Counted from the first letter of the stretch, positions 54,019 through 63,856 are shown. The stretch is 64,000 bases of DNA from SZUA-547 sp963669265 (GCA_963669265.1 OY769916.1:1550001-1614000), one strand, 5' to 3'. Made by a program: numbers and translations. The notes: generated by a model from the sequence alone, not told the origin.

Positions 54019-55917
54019 ATGTTGGGGGACGCCGTGGACGTAATTGAACTCACGACCGAGATGATGGTGGTCTTGGGACTTTTGGGCGTTACGGTTCTTC
54101 TGTTTGTCACGGAGATTTTCCGGATCGATTTCACGGCCATTCTGGTGATGGTGGTCCTCGGCCTGCTCTCGCAGGTTCCGGGCCTCGGCAATCTGGCCGA
54201 TCCCAGTCACCTTTTCGACGGTTTCGCCTCCAACGCCGTGATCTCCATCATCGCGGTGATGATCATCGGGGCCGGGCTCGACAAGACCGGCCTGATGAGC
54301 AAGGTCGCCGCCGTGATCTTGAAATATGGCGGCTCGACCGAGGCGCGGATCATCCCGATCATCTCCGGCACGGTCGGCTTCATTTCCTCCTTCATGCAGA
54401 ATGTCGGCGCGGCGGCGCTCTTTCTGCCGGTGGTCTCCCGCATCTCGGTGCGCACAGAGCTGCCGCTCAGCCGCTTGCTGATGCCGATGGGCTTCTGCGC
54501 CATTCTCGGCGGCACCATGACTATGGTCGGCTCGTCGCCGCTCATTCTGGTGAACGACCTGATCCTGACCGCCAATGACTCGCTGCCCGCAGAGCAGCAG
54601 ATGGAGACATTCGGTCTCTTCGCCGTCACCCCGATCGGCGTCAGCCTGGTGCTGACCGGCATTCTTTATTTCGTGATTTTCGGACGCTTCGTGCTGCCCA
54701 CGCGCAATCGCGCCGAAGGCACGAGCGGCCGGTCGATCAAAGAGTATATGCGCAGTCTCTATGGCATCGACACCGACATATTCGAGGTCGTCATACCGGT
54801 CGGAAGCGATCTGGAAGGGCAAAACATGGCGAAGGTCATGTTTGGCCATCATGTCCATATCATCGGCTCCTATTATCGGAACAATCGGTTTTTCGCGCCA
54901 TTGGTCGCCGTCACAGACATCGAGACCCCCTGTCGTCTGGCCATTCTGGGACAACGAGCCGAGGTCGAAAAGCTCGCGGCCGAACACGGCGCCCATATGC
55001 TGGACGGTCTGGACGTCTTCGCCGAAGAATACGCGCCGACCGTCACCGGCATGGCGGAAGTCGTCATTCCGCCCGGCTCCAACCTTGTGGGGACGTCTGC
55101 GGTGGAATCCGAGATGCGCAAGGTCTACGGGTTGAACCTCGTCGCGATCCATCGCGGTGAAGAGACGCTCAGCAATGTGGAGACGGAAGACCACAAGCCG
55201 ACCCGCGTCGGTCTTGAGCAATTTCAGACCGGCGATACGCTGGTCGCCTTCACGAAATGGGACCGGCTGGCGCAACTGACCAAGGACCGCGACTTCGTCG
55301 TCGTCACCCAGGACTTCCCGCGCGAGGAGTTGCGACCCACCAAAGTCGTCCACGCGCTGGTGTTTTTCCTGATCGCGCTGTTCCTGATCCTCTTCACCGA
55401 TGTTCGTCTCTCGCTCTGCCTGCTGACCGGCGCCGCGGGCATGATCCTGACCCAGGTGCTGAAGGTGGAGGAGGCCTATGAGGCGGTCAGTTGGAGCACC
55501 GTCTTCCTGTTGGCCAGCCTCATACCCCTGGGCCAGGCGGTGCAGGGCACCGGCACGGCGGCCTGGATCGCGCAGGAGATCCTGAACTTGCTGGAGGGCG
55601 TGCCGATCTTCGGACTTCAGATCGGCATCGCGGTGCTCGCCACGGGCTTCACGCTGGTGATGTCGAATGTGGGCGCGACGGTGCTCCTGGTGCCATTGGC
55701 TGTCTCCATCGCCATCGCCGCCGGGGGCGACCCGGCGATCTTCGCGCTGACCGTCGCGATCGCGACCTCGAACTCATTCCTGATCCCGACCCATCAGGTC
55801 AACGCGCTGATCATGGGTCCGGCGGGCTATAAAGTGACCGACTTCATGAAGAGCGGCGGCATCATGACCGTGCTCTTCCTCGTCGTCTCCATGTTCATGA
55901 TGAACGTCGTGTTCTGA
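54019..55917 (+). CDS. SLC13-family transporter with cytosolic RCK_C domains
   Basis: The 632-residue protein has an SLC13/DASS-type membrane domain split by a soluble insert. Helices lie at about residues 14-215 and 445-632, with SNVGATVLLVPLA and SNSFLIPTHQVNALIMGPAGY as the C-terminal hallmark (in NaDC-like members this SNT motif binds sodium and anion). The insert (about 240-430) contains two TrkA_C/RCK_C repeats (VVIPVGSDLEGQN, VVIPPGSNLVGTS). Members transport sulfate, dicarboxylates or other anions. The GTG at 54034 behind GGGGGA is an alternative start. Confidence 0.9.
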   Translation: MLGDAVDVIELTTEMMVVLGLLGVTVLLFVTEIFRIDFTAILVMVVLGLLSQVPGLGNLADPSHLFDGFASNAVISIIAVMIIGAGLDKTGLMSKVAAVILKYGGSTEARIIPIISGTVGFISSFMQNVGAAALFLPVVSRISVRTELPLSRLLMPMGFCAILGGTMTMVGSSPLILVNDLILTANDSLPAEQQMETFGLFAVTPIGVSLVLTGILYFVIFGRFVLPTRNRAEGTSGRSIKEYMRSLYGIDTDIFEVVIPVGSDLEGQNMAKVMFGHHVHIIGSYYRNNRFFAPLVAVTDIETPCRLAILGQRAEVEKLAAEHGAHMLDGLDVFAEEYAPTVTGMAEVVIPPGSNLVGTSAVESEMRKVYGLNLVAIHRGEETLSNVETEDHKPTRVGLEQFQTGDTLVAFTKWDRLAQLTKDRDFVVVTQDFPREELRPTKVVHALVFFLIALFLILFTDVRLSLCLLTGAAGMILTQVLKVEEAYEAVSWSTVFLLASLIPLGQAVQGTGTAAWIAQEILNLLEGVPIFGLQIGIAVLATGFTLVMSNVGATVLLVPLAVSIAIAAGGDPAIFALTVAIATSNSFLIPTHQVNALIMGPAGYKVTDFMKSGGIMTVLFLVVSMFMMNVVF

Positions 55918-55926
55918 AGAGCGACG

Positions 55927-56394
55927 CTACGTCCTGATGAGACGCGCAGCAGCCTCGATCGCCATGGCGTAGCCGCGCGCGCCAAAGCCCGCGATGACGC
56001 CGGTCGCCGAGGGCGCGACGTAAGACGCGTGACGGAACGCCTCCCGCCGATAGATGTTCGAGACATGCAGTTCGATGATCGGCGCATCCAGCATTTGCAG
56101 CGAGTCGTGGATCGCGATCGAGGTATGGGTGTAGGCGGCGGCGTTCAGGACCAGCGCCGCGGCCTCAACCCGCGCCTCCTGAATCCAGCTGACCAGCTCC
56201 CCTTCATGGTTGGTCTGGCGAAACGCTAGCCCCAGCCCAAGCGTATCGGCGGTCTCGCGGCACAGCGCCTCGACATCGGCCAGCGTGTCTGAGCCATAGA
56301 GCTCCGGCTGCCGCGTGCCCAGCATATTGAGATTCGGGCCGTTCAGGACGTAAACGAGAGGATAGGCGTTGGCTGGTTTGGCGGCGGTGGCCAT
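55927..56394 (-). CDS. aroQ: Type II 3-dehydroquinate dehydratase
   Basis: AroQ catalyses the third shikimate step. The 155-residue protein has LNGPNLNMLGTRQPELYG (catalytic Tyr in LYG, about residue 33), the NHEGELVSWIQEA block, LNAAAYTHTSIAI and the catalytic His in IELHVSN. Length and pattern are typical of the dodecameric type II enzyme. Confidence 0.97.
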   Translation of the reverse strand: MATAAKPANAYPLVYVLNGPNLNMLGTRQPELYGSDTLADVEALCRETADTLGLGLAFRQTNHEGELVSWIQEARVEAAALVLNAAAYTHTSIAIHDSLQMLDAPIIELHVSNIYRREAFRHASYVAPSATGVIAGFGARGYAMAIEAAARLIRT

Positions 56395-56466
56395 GTTGCG
56401 CTCCGCAGGTTCGATTTTGTCAGAAACCTATGAAGCAGACGGCGGAACGCGAGGCAAGCGCCGAGC

Positions 56467-57150
56467 TTATGCGGCGCGCATCTCCTTGATCTCCTCATAG
56501 GCGTCGTTGATCGCGGCCAGACGCCCCGTGGCCAGGCGCAGCGCCTCTTCCGGCACGCCGCGCGCAATCATCCGATCCGGGTGATTGAGGCGCACCAAAG
56601 CGCGCCAGCGATCCCGGACCTCTTTATCCGTCGCCTCCGGCTCCAGGCGCAGCACGTCGAACGGATCAGCGGGCATGTTCGGATCATAGAATGCACAGAG
56701 CGACCGGAACGACCGGTCGCTGACGCCGAATATCTCCTTCACGCGCTCCAGAAACGCCAGCTCGTCCGGATGCAGCACACCATCCGCCAGGGCGATGTGG
56801 AAAAGGCCGTCCAGAAGCACTTCCAATACCCGCGCCTCGCGCGAAAACATCGCCGCGATCTGTTGGGCGTAGCCCTCAAACCCGGCGACGTCGGTGCGCG
56901 CCATGTTGAACACGCGGGCCGCGTTTTTTTCATCCTCTGGCGCGATATAGAACACCTCGCGAAACGCGGCGACCTCGACCGATTTCACCTGCCCGTCGGC
57001 CTTCGCCATTTTTGCGCCCAGCGCGATGACGGCGATGGTGAAGGCAACCGAGCGCTCCGGCGTCGCGCGCAGGCGGTCGAAGACGGACTCCACCGATTCG
57101 CCCGTGGCGAAGCGGGAAAACGCGTCAGAGATGCTCGTCCAGAACGACAT
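56467..57150 (-). CDS. TerB-DnaJ (DjlA-like) co-chaperone
   Basis: The 227-residue protein has a TerB-like helical domain (about residues 25-150, with KADGQVKSVEVAAFREVF and LADGVLHPDELAFLE) and a C-terminal J-domain (about 160-227) with HPD in LNHPDRM. It resembles DjlA without its membrane anchor and should stimulate a Hsp70. It lies between aroQ and the acetyltransferase. Confidence 0.93.
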   Translation of the reverse strand: MSFWTSISDAFSRFATGESVESVFDRLRATPERSVAFTIAVIALGAKMAKADGQVKSVEVAAFREVFYIAPEDEKNAARVFNMARTDVAGFEGYAQQIAAMFSREARVLEVLLDGLFHIALADGVLHPDELAFLERVKEIFGVSDRSFRSLCAFYDPNMPADPFDVLRLEPEATDKEVRDRWRALVRLNHPDRMIARGVPEEALRLATGRLAAINDAYEEIKEMRAA

Positions 57151-57200
57151 AGCCGCAGCTTAACCACCCAAATGCGTGAATTTCGAGGAATTTAAAGCAA

Positions 57201-57758
57201 TCAGAGGATGCGTTGCATCAGCACATGGGTGCGCCAGCCCCCGTCGCGCCGGCCAATCTCGGGCAGGCGGCCAACCTCGCGAAAGCCGGTGGCGGCGTGC
57301 AGATCGAGCGAAGCGTCGTCCTCGGCGTCGATCACGCCGATCAGCGAATGGCGGCCCTCGTCACGCGCGCGTCCTGTCAGCGCCTCCAGCAATGCCATGC
57401 CGATATGCCTGCGTCGATGCGCCCGGCCCACGACCAGCATGTGTTCGACCGTCGGCCGAAACCCGCTCCAGGGTCGAAACAGGCCATAGGTGCCAAACCC
57501 GGCGACCACGCCGTCGCGTTCCGCCACCAACAGCGGCCACCCGGCGGTGCGGCGCGCATGATACCAGTCGAAAAACTGGGTCACGCTGCGCGGCCGGTCA
57601 TAATAGACCGCGTGGCCATTCTCGATTTCGTCGTTAAGAAATTCCCGAAGCGCGCTGATATCCGCGGCCGCCATCTCTCTCACCGAGACGCCGGAAACTT
57701 CGCATTTAACATCGCCAGCCGCAGGCGCAGCCTCGCTCTGGCGCTCTGCGGCGGTCAT
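57201..57758 (-). CDS. GNAT-family N-acetyltransferase
   Basis: The 185-residue protein has a GNAT fold: an early strand with VREMAAADISALREFLND, the acetyl-CoA loop in VVGRAHRRRHIGMALLEAL (about residue 115) and ENAxxHxxxGF-like LHAATGFREVG. It resembles phosphinothricin-type acetyltransferases. The ATG at 57758 overlaps the stop of a 47-residue upstream frame in TGATG, so I prefer it over the longer frame starting at 57863. Confidence 0.88.
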   Translation of the reverse strand: MTAAERQSEAAPAAGDVKCEVSGVSVREMAAADISALREFLNDEIENGHAVYYDRPRSVTQFFDWYHARRTAGWPLLVAERDGVVAGFGTYGLFRPWSGFRPTVEHMLVVGRAHRRRHIGMALLEALTGRARDEGRHSLIGVIDAEDDASLDLHAATGFREVGRLPEIGRRDGGWRTHVLMQRIL

Positions 57759-57901
57759 CAGCGGCGACGACGTCGGATTGGCTGCGGGCGATCGTTCGTG
57801 CGCACACGCAAGGCGACGCGGTCCGGCGCGCGATCGGCGCGGCGCCGGTTGATTGCGAACCACGCGACGGCGAAAGCGGCGATGATGATGAACGCGAGCA
57901 T
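57758..57901 (-). CDS. 47-residue membrane peptide coupled to the acetyltransferase, unknown function
   Basis: A 48-codon frame starts with ATG at 57901, with GGGAGAGGA just upstream, a good ribosome binding site. The product has one N-terminal hydrophobic segment (LAFIIIAAFAVAWFAI) and a very basic tail ending in PIRRRRR. Its TGA overlaps the acetyltransferase ATG by one base (TGATG). It is shorter than a usual gene-calling cut-off and would be easily missed. Its reality rests on the ribosome binding site, coupling and a clear membrane-peptide pattern. Confidence 0.6.
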   Translation of the reverse strand: MLAFIIIAAFAVAWFAINRRRADRAPDRVALRVRTNDRPQPIRRRRR

Positions 57902-58012
57902 TTTCCTCTCCCGAAGCCTCTGTTAGTCAAGATAGGTGCGAATGGCCGCCACGTCGACACCCCACCGGTGAAAACGTCGCCGCAGCCCGCGCTTGACGCA
58001 GTGGAGATCGGC

Positions 58013-61000
58013 ATGGCGGACGGCGCCTGGGACTTCTGGCTAGATCGCGGCGGCACTTTCACCGATATCGTCGCGCGGGATCCCGATGGCGCGCTGCGCT
58101 CCGCCAAGCTGCTGTCTGAGAACCCAGACCGATACGAAGATGCGGCGTTGCATGGAATCCGTTCGTTTCTGGGCCTCGCGCCGGACGCGGCGATACCGGT
58201 GGCGCGGGTGGCCAGCGTCAAGATGGGCTCCACCGTCGCCACCAACGCGCTGCTGGAGCGCAAGGGCGACCAGACAGCGCTGGTGATCACGAAGGGCCTC
58301 GCCGACCAGATCCGCATCGCCTATCAGAACCGTCCGCGCCTGTTCGACCGGCAGATCATCCTGCCGGAGATGCTCTATGAACAAGTGATCGAGGCCGATG
58401 AGCGCGTGCGCGCCGATGGGACCGTCGAGACGCCGCTGGACGAAGAGGCGCTGCTTAGCGCCCTGACCGAAGCCAAAGCGACGGGCGTTAACGCCTGCGC
58501 CATCGTCTTCGCGCATGGCTATCGCCACACTACGCACGAGGCCAGAGCGGCTGAGATCGCGCGCGCGGCCGGGTTCGCGCAGGTTTCGGCCAGCCACAAG
58601 GTCAGCCCGCTGATGAAGATGGTCAGCCGGGGCGACACCACGATCGTCGACGCCTATCTCAGCCCGATCCTGCGCCGCTATGTCGATCGGGTCGCCGCTG
58701 CGTTCGATCAGGACCCGACGGGCCGGCTGATGTTCATGCAATCTTCTGGCGGGCTGACCGATGCGCGCCTTTTTCAAGGCAAGGATGCAATCCTCTCCGG
58801 CCCTGCAGGCGGCGTGGTGGGCGCGGTGCGCACATCCGAGATAGCGGGCCAGAACAAGATCATCGGCTTCGATATGGGCGGCACCTCGACAGATGTGTGC
58901 CACTACGCCGGGGAATTCGAGCGCGCGCATTACACAGAAATCGCGGGCGTGCGGATGCGCGCTCCGATGATGCATATCCACACCGTCGCGGCGGGCGGCG
59001 GCTCTCTGCTCCGCTATGACGGCGCGCGGATGCGGGTGGGGCCGGAAAGCGCCGGCGCAGATCCCGGCCCCGCCGCCTACGGCCGGGGCGGGCCGCTGGC
59101 GGTGACCGACGCCAATGTGCTGACGGGCAAGCTGCGCCCCGAGTTCTTTCCGGCGATCTTCGGACCCAACGGCGACCGACCGCTCGACATGGCCGCCGCC
59201 CGCGAAAAGTTCGCCGCGCTGGCCGGCGAGATCGGCAAAGCGCCCGAGGAGGTCGCGGACGGGTTCCTGAAGATCGCCGTAGAGCAGATGGCCAACGCCA
59301 TCAAGACGATCTCGGTCCAGCGCGGCTACGACGTCACGGAATACTGCCTGACGGTGTTTGGCGGCGCCGGCGCGCAGCACGCCTGCCTGATCGCCGACAC
59401 GCTGGGGATGGAGACCTGCCTGATCCACCCGATGGCCTCGTTGCTCTCTGCATATGGGATGGGCCTCGCCGACATTCGCGCGTCGCGCCAGCAGGCGATT
59501 GAGAAGGGGCTGGACCGCAATGGCTTGCTGACATCCGCCGCCCATCTTGACCGAATGGGGGTGGAGGCGGTTGAGGAAGTGGCGCAACAGGGCGTCGATC
59601 GCCACGCCGTGCAAGTGGTCCGGCGGGCGCTGCTGAAAGTCGCCGGAACCGACGCCGCGCTGCCTGTGCCCTTTGGCGGCGAAGCGGAGATGCGGTCGGG
59701 TTTCACCGTCGCCCACCGGGGCCGGTTCGGGTTCGACCCCGGCGAGGCGCCTTTGGTGATCGAAGCGGTAACCGCCGAGGCGATCGGCGAGGCGGCCGAC
59801 ATCTCAGAACCTGAACGCCCGACGACAACACGCGACGAGGGCCAGATCCCCACCGCGCTGAGGGCGGAGTTCTATTCACGCGGCGCGTGGCGGGACGCCC
59901 GTTTCGTAAATCGCTCGGCGATGCGCCCCGGCGACACGCTGACCGGACCGGCGGTTCTGGTGGAGGACCACACCTCCATCGTCATCGAGGATGGCTGGCG
60001 CGCCCGCATCACCGGCCGCGACCATGTGCTGCTGACCCGCGCGACGCCGCGCCCGCGCATGGCGGCGATCGGCGCCGCCGCCGATCCGGTGATGCTGGAG
60101 GTTTTCAACAATCTCTACATGTCCATCGCCGAGCAGATGGGCGCCGTGCTGGAAAACACCGCCGCCTCGATCACCATCAAGGAGCGGCTGGATTTTTCCT
60201 GCGCCGTCTTCGATCAGACGGGCGATCTAGTCGCCAACGCGCCGCACATGCCGGTGCATCTCGGCTCGATGGGCGCCTCGGTCAAGGCGATCACCGCGCA
60301 GAACCCCGATATGGCGCCCGGCGACGTCTATGTGCTGAACGCCCCCTATAATGGCGGCACCCATCTGCCCGACATCACCGTGGTCACGCCGGTCTGGAGC
60401 GACGATGAAGACGAGGTGTGGTTCTACACCGCCGCGCGCGGCCACCACACCGATGTAGGCGGTCTGACCCCCGGCTCCATGCCGCCCGACAGCCGCCGGG
60501 TGGAGGAGGAAGGCGTCCTGATCGACAACTGGAAACTGGTGACCAACGGCCGGTTTCGCGAAGAGGAAACCCGAGCGCTTTTGACTGCCGGCGCCTATCC
60601 CTGCCGATCGCCGGAAGTGAATGTCGCCGACCTGAAAGCGCAGGTCGCCGCCTGCGAAAAGGGTGCGCAGGAATTGCGTAAAATGGTTTCTCATTTCGGC
60701 TTGAGCGTCGTGCAGGCCTATATGCGCCATGTGCAGGACAACGCCGAGGAGTGCGTGCGCCGGGCTGTCGAGCGCTTGAAAGACGCGGACTATGTCTACC
60801 ACATGGACCCATCCTTCGATGGCGAGCCCCGCGAGATCCGGGTGAAGATCCGCGTCGACCGCGAACAACGGTCCGCCACAGTGGATTTCACCGGCACGAC
60901 GATGCAGCTCCGAACCAATTATAATGCCCCGGAGCCGGTGACGCGCGCGGCCGTGCTCTATGTCTTTCGCTGTCTGGTGGACGACGCCATCCCGATGAAC

Positions 61001-61639
61001 GAAGGAGTGATGAAGCCGCTGAACGTCATCCTGCCCAACGGCACAATGCTGAGCCCGAAATACCCCGCTGCGGTGATCGCGGGGAATGTGGAGACCAGCC
61101 AGGCGGTGACGTCGGCCCTGTTCCTGGCTCTCGGCGTGCAAGCGGCGGCGCAATCGACCATGAACAACACCACCTGGGGCGACGCCGACCATCAGTACTA
61201 CGAGACAATCTGCGGCGGCGCAGGCGCGGGCTACCTCAGCGACAGAACCGGGTTCGACGGGACCGGCGCGGTGCACACCCATATGACGAATTCACGGCTG
61301 ACGGACCCGGAAGTGCTGGAGCTCCGCTATCCCGTCGTGCTGGACGAATTCTCGATCCGGCGCGGTTCAGGCGGCGCGGGGCGTTGGCGGGGCGGTGACG
61401 GCGTAAGGCGGCGGATACGCTTTTTGCAGCCGATGACCCTTTCCATTCTCGCAGGGCAGCGTGTAGAAGCGCCGCCGGGACTGGATGGCGGCGCCCACGG
61501 CGCGCGCGGCGTTTCGAGAATCCTCCGTGCCGACGGCGCCAAAGAGGTTCTTGCGTCCGCGGACCGGCGGGACGTCGAGGCCGGCGATATCTGGGTGCTG
61601 GAGACGCCGGGCGGCGGTGGATGCGGAGAGACGACATGA
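58013..61639 (+). CDS. Fused hydantoinase A/B (5-oxoprolinase-type) protein
   Basis: The 1208-residue protein joins both halves of the hydantoinase/5-oxoprolinase superfamily. An N-terminal HyuA-like ATP-binding half (about 1-690) has FWLDRGGTFTDIVARDPDG at residue 8 and GFDMGGTSTDVCHY near residue 285. A C-terminal HyuB-like half (about 690-1208) has NAPHMPVHLGSMG, GGTHLPDITVV and RGHHTDVGG. 5-Oxoprolinases cleave 5-oxoproline to glutamate with ATP. The start at 58013 is favoured by GGAG 6 nt ahead; a GTG at 57968 is open but unsupported. The last codons overlap a small membrane protein gene. Confidence 0.93.
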   Translation: MADGAWDFWLDRGGTFTDIVARDPDGALRSAKLLSENPDRYEDAALHGIRSFLGLAPDAAIPVARVASVKMGSTVATNALLERKGDQTALVITKGLADQIRIAYQNRPRLFDRQIILPEMLYEQVIEADERVRADGTVETPLDEEALLSALTEAKATGVNACAIVFAHGYRHTTHEARAAEIARAAGFAQVSASHKVSPLMKMVSRGDTTIVDAYLSPILRRYVDRVAAAFDQDPTGRLMFMQSSGGLTDARLFQGKDAILSGPAGGVVGAVRTSEIAGQNKIIGFDMGGTSTDVCHYAGEFERAHYTEIAGVRMRAPMMHIHTVAAGGGSLLRYDGARMRVGPESAGADPGPAAYGRGGPLAVTDANVLTGKLRPEFFPAIFGPNGDRPLDMAAAREKFAALAGEIGKAPEEVADGFLKIAVEQMANAIKTISVQRGYDVTEYCLTVFGGAGAQHACLIADTLGMETCLIHPMASLLSAYGMGLADIRASRQQAIEKGLDRNGLLTSAAHLDRMGVEAVEEVAQQGVDRHAVQVVRRALLKVAGTDAALPVPFGGEAEMRSGFTVAHRGRFGFDPGEAPLVIEAVTAEAIGEAADISEPERPTTTRDEGQIPTALRAEFYSRGAWRDARFVNRSAMRPGDTLTGPAVLVEDHTSIVIEDGWRARITGRDHVLLTRATPRPRMAAIGAAADPVMLEVFNNLYMSIAEQMGAVLENTAASITIKERLDFSCAVFDQTGDLVANAPHMPVHLGSMGASVKAITAQNPDMAPGDVYVLNAPYNGGTHLPDITVVTPVWSDDEDEVWFYTAARGHHTDVGGLTPGSMPPDSRRVEEEGVLIDNWKLVTNGRFREEETRALLTAGAYPCRSPEVNVADLKAQVAACEKGAQELRKMVSHFGLSVVQAYMRHVQDNAEECVRRAVERLKDADYVYHMDPSFDGEPREIRVKIRVDREQRSATVDFTGTTMQLRTNYNAPEPVTRAAVLYVFRCLVDDAIPMNEGVMKPLNVILPNGTMLSPKYPAAVIAGNVETSQAVTSALFLALGVQAAAQSTMNNTTWGDADHQYYETICGGAGAGYLSDRTGFDGTGAVHTHMTNSRLTDPEVLELRYPVVLDEFSIRRGSGGAGRWRGGDGVRRRIRFLQPMTLSILAGQRVEAPPGLDGGAHGARGVSRILRADGAKEVLASADRRDVEAGDIWVLETPGGGGCGETT

Positions 61640-61854
61640 CCTTGTTGGACATCGTTCTTTATGTCGGCGTGGCGCTGGCGCTGTTGGGACTGGTCGGCGT
61701 GATCGCCTGTATCGTCAGGGCGAAGGAACTGAAATCGGAGCCAGACGAAGAAAAGGCGCGGCTGGTCTACCAAGGCTTGGTCGCGATCAATATCGGCTCC
61801 GTCGGCATCGCCTTTCTGGGCCTGGGCCTGATGATCGTCGCCTTGATCCTTTAA
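61636..61854 (+). CDS. Small two-helix membrane protein after the oxoprolinase
   Basis: The 72-residue protein has two transmembrane helices (about residues 2-24 and 47-71) joined by a charged loop with ELKSEPDEEKARLVY. The ATG at 61636 overlaps the oxoprolinase stop (ATGA), and its TAA overlaps the convergent sensor kinase stop. No family is recognised. The gene is real by coupling and composition; its role is unknown. Confidence 0.72.
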   Translation: MTLLDIVLYVGVALALLGLVGVIACIVRAKELKSEPDEEKARLVYQGLVAINIGSVGIAFLGLGLMIVALIL

Positions 61855-63200
61855 CGCCCGGCGTTTTCCAGGCGAGAGGGGAAGCGGCAGGTCACGCAGA
61901 GACCGCCAAGGTCGGAGTCCGACAGCGACAACGTCCCGCCATAGATCTCCGCCAGATCCGTCGCGATCGAAAGGCCGAGACCGGTGCCAGACTTTTTCTG
62001 ATCCAGCCGCACGCCCGCCTGAAGCGCGTTGGCGTACTGCTCCGACGGAACGCCGACGCCGTCATCCTCAATGGTAAGCGTCAATGTCGCCGCATCCGCC
62101 GCGCTTCGAACGCGAACATGGGATTTCGCCCATTTCGCCGCATTCTCCATTAACGAGCCCAGCAATTCTTCGAGGTCCTGGGGCTCGCCGCGAAACCCGT
62201 GACCCTGGTCGACGTCAATCTCGAATTCCAGACCACGGCCTGAATGCATCCGATGGAGCGCCCTGACGATCCGCCCCACCGCGATCGCGACCGAAGCGCT
62301 CGCCCCGCGCGGCGCGGCGAACGCCGCAACCCGCGCACGGGCGAGGTGCCGGGCGGTTTGCGCGTCGATCCGGTCCAGCGCTTCAAGCGCATGGCGCAGT
62401 GCGACCTTGTCGGCGCCGCGCATCCCGTTTAACTCATTGCGCAATATGGCGGACGGGGTTTTCAGCGCGTGGGCCAGATCGGCCGCCTGGCGCCGCGCGC
62501 GCTCCAGGATCTTGGCGTTGCGGTCCATCAAATCGTTCAGGTCCTCCGCCAAAGGCGCGACCTCGGTCGGAAAGTCACCCTCAATACGGCTGGCGCGCCC
62601 GTCCCGATACCGGGTGACGGCGGCCCTCAACCCGGCGAGCGGACGAAGCGCCAGCACCATCTGTAGGATGCCGGCGATCAGCAGTGCGCCGCCGAGCGCC
62701 AGTTGCGATATGAACAACCCCTGCTGAAACGCCCGTTGCTCCGCCTGCAACTCATCTAGCGACGTCGCCACGGCCAATCGCCAGGTCTCGCCGTTGCGCA
62801 GCGTGATCGCGCGCGCGATCATCCGCAGATTCTCGCGACGCGGACCGATGCTTTCCAAGAGCACCGTGGCCGTCCCGGCGATCTCGGCGGGCAGCGCCAA
62901 TTCAGCGTCCCACATCGAGCGGGAGCGGATCTTCACCTCTTCGCCCATCTCGACCTGCCAGTAGAGCCCGGAATAGGGTCGTTCGAAACGGGGATCGCCG
63001 GAGGCCTCGGCTAAAGCCTCCGGCCCCTCGACCGCCAGCAGCGACATCAGGCGAATGAGTTGAGACTGGATTCTTGCGTTGAACTGCCGATCGGCGAAAT
63101 CATCGAACAATTGCCCGAGAACGCCGCCGGCGATAATCAGGGCGAGTATTATCCACGCGGTCCCGCCGATCAGGGCGCGACCGCGAAGCGAGGTCTTCAT
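61851..63200 (-). CDS. Sensor histidine kinase (PhoQ/OmpR-partner type)
   Basis: The 449-residue protein has two membrane helices (about residues 10-32 and 162-185) around a periplasmic sensor domain of about 130 residues, a HAMP-like linker, the dimerisation helix DLAHALKTPSAIL with the phospho-accepting H244, and a catalytic domain with the N-box LGSLMENAAKWAK and GTGLGLSI. The signal is unknown. It overlaps the response regulator by 4 nt, so both come from one transcript. Confidence 0.92.
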   Translation of the reverse strand: MKTSLRGRALIGGTAWIILALIIAGGVLGQLFDDFADRQFNARIQSQLIRLMSLLAVEGPEALAEASGDPRFERPYSGLYWQVEMGEEVKIRSRSMWDAELALPAEIAGTATVLLESIGPRRENLRMIARAITLRNGETWRLAVATSLDELQAEQRAFQQGLFISQLALGGALLIAGILQMVLALRPLAGLRAAVTRYRDGRASRIEGDFPTEVAPLAEDLNDLMDRNAKILERARRQAADLAHALKTPSAILRNELNGMRGADKVALRHALEALDRIDAQTARHLARARVAAFAAPRGASASVAIAVGRIVRALHRMHSGRGLEFEIDVDQGHGFRGEPQDLEELLGSLMENAAKWAKSHVRVRSAADAATLTLTIEDDGVGVPSEQYANALQAGVRLDQKKSGTGLGLSIATDLAEIYGGTLSLSDSDLGGLCVTCRFPSRLENAGR

Positions 63201-63856
63201 TCTTCAACGACCTGATACCCGCGACCGCGGACCGTGCGAATGAGATCCGCGCCGAGTTTGCGCCGTAGCCGACCGATAAACACCTCAATCGTATTTGAGT
63301 CGCGTTCTACGTCGTAACCATAGACATGTTCGGAAAGCTCGGTCCGAGATACGACGCCGTCGGCGTTATGCAGGAGATAGGACAACACGTTCGTCTCCTG
63401 CGCCGTAAGTGTCACGGGCGCACCATCCAGAGTCACGGCGCCGGAACGGGAGTCGAACTCCACAGGTCCGCGCTTGAACACCGGACTCGCGGCCCCGGCG
63501 GCGCGGCGGGTTAGCGCCCGCACCCGCGCAAGGATCTCATCCATCACGAAGGGCTTGGTGACATAGTCATCCGCGCCGGCGTCAAGCCCATCGACCTTGT
63601 CGCGCCAGCTGTCCCGCGCGGTCAGGATCAGCACCGGCGTCGCGACGTCGGACGCCCGCCATTTCCGCAACACGGTGGCGCCGTCGATCTTCGGCAGACC
63701 AAGGTCCAGAATGATCGCGTCGTAGGGTTCCGTCTCCCCCAGAAAGTGACCCTCTTCGCCGTCATGCGCCATATCGACCGCGTGTCCCGCCGCCACCAGC
63801 GCCGCGCTAAGCTGCTCGGCCAGTATAACCTCATCTTCGACAATCAGCAGACGCAT
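63197..63856 (-). CDS. OmpR-family response regulator
   Basis: The 219-residue protein has a receiver domain (LIVEDE at the start, phospho-acceptor D51 in IILDLGLP, TARDS and conserved Lys in VTKPF) and a winged-helix DNA-binding domain with SRTELSEHVYGYD and SNTIEVFIGRLRRKL near the C-terminus. It pairs with the kinase just downstream. The target genes are not indicated by the sequence. Confidence 0.95.
   Translation of the reverse strand: MRLLIVEDEVILAEQLSAALVAAGHAVDMAHDGEEGHFLGETEPYDAIILDLGLPKIDGATVLRKWRASDVATPVLILTARDSWRDKVDGLDAGADDYVTKPFVMDEILARVRALTRRAAGAASPVFKRGPVEFDSRSGAVTLDGAPVTLTAQETNVLSYLLHNADGVVSRTELSEHVYGYDVERDSNTIEVFIGRLRRKLGADLIRTVRGRGYQVVEE

Noticed and set aside
58040..59716. 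558-residue open frame on the minus strand inside the oxoprolinase gene
   Set aside because: It is an antisense shadow of a strongly supported GC-rich gene; the product is Arg/His-rich without any recognised motif.
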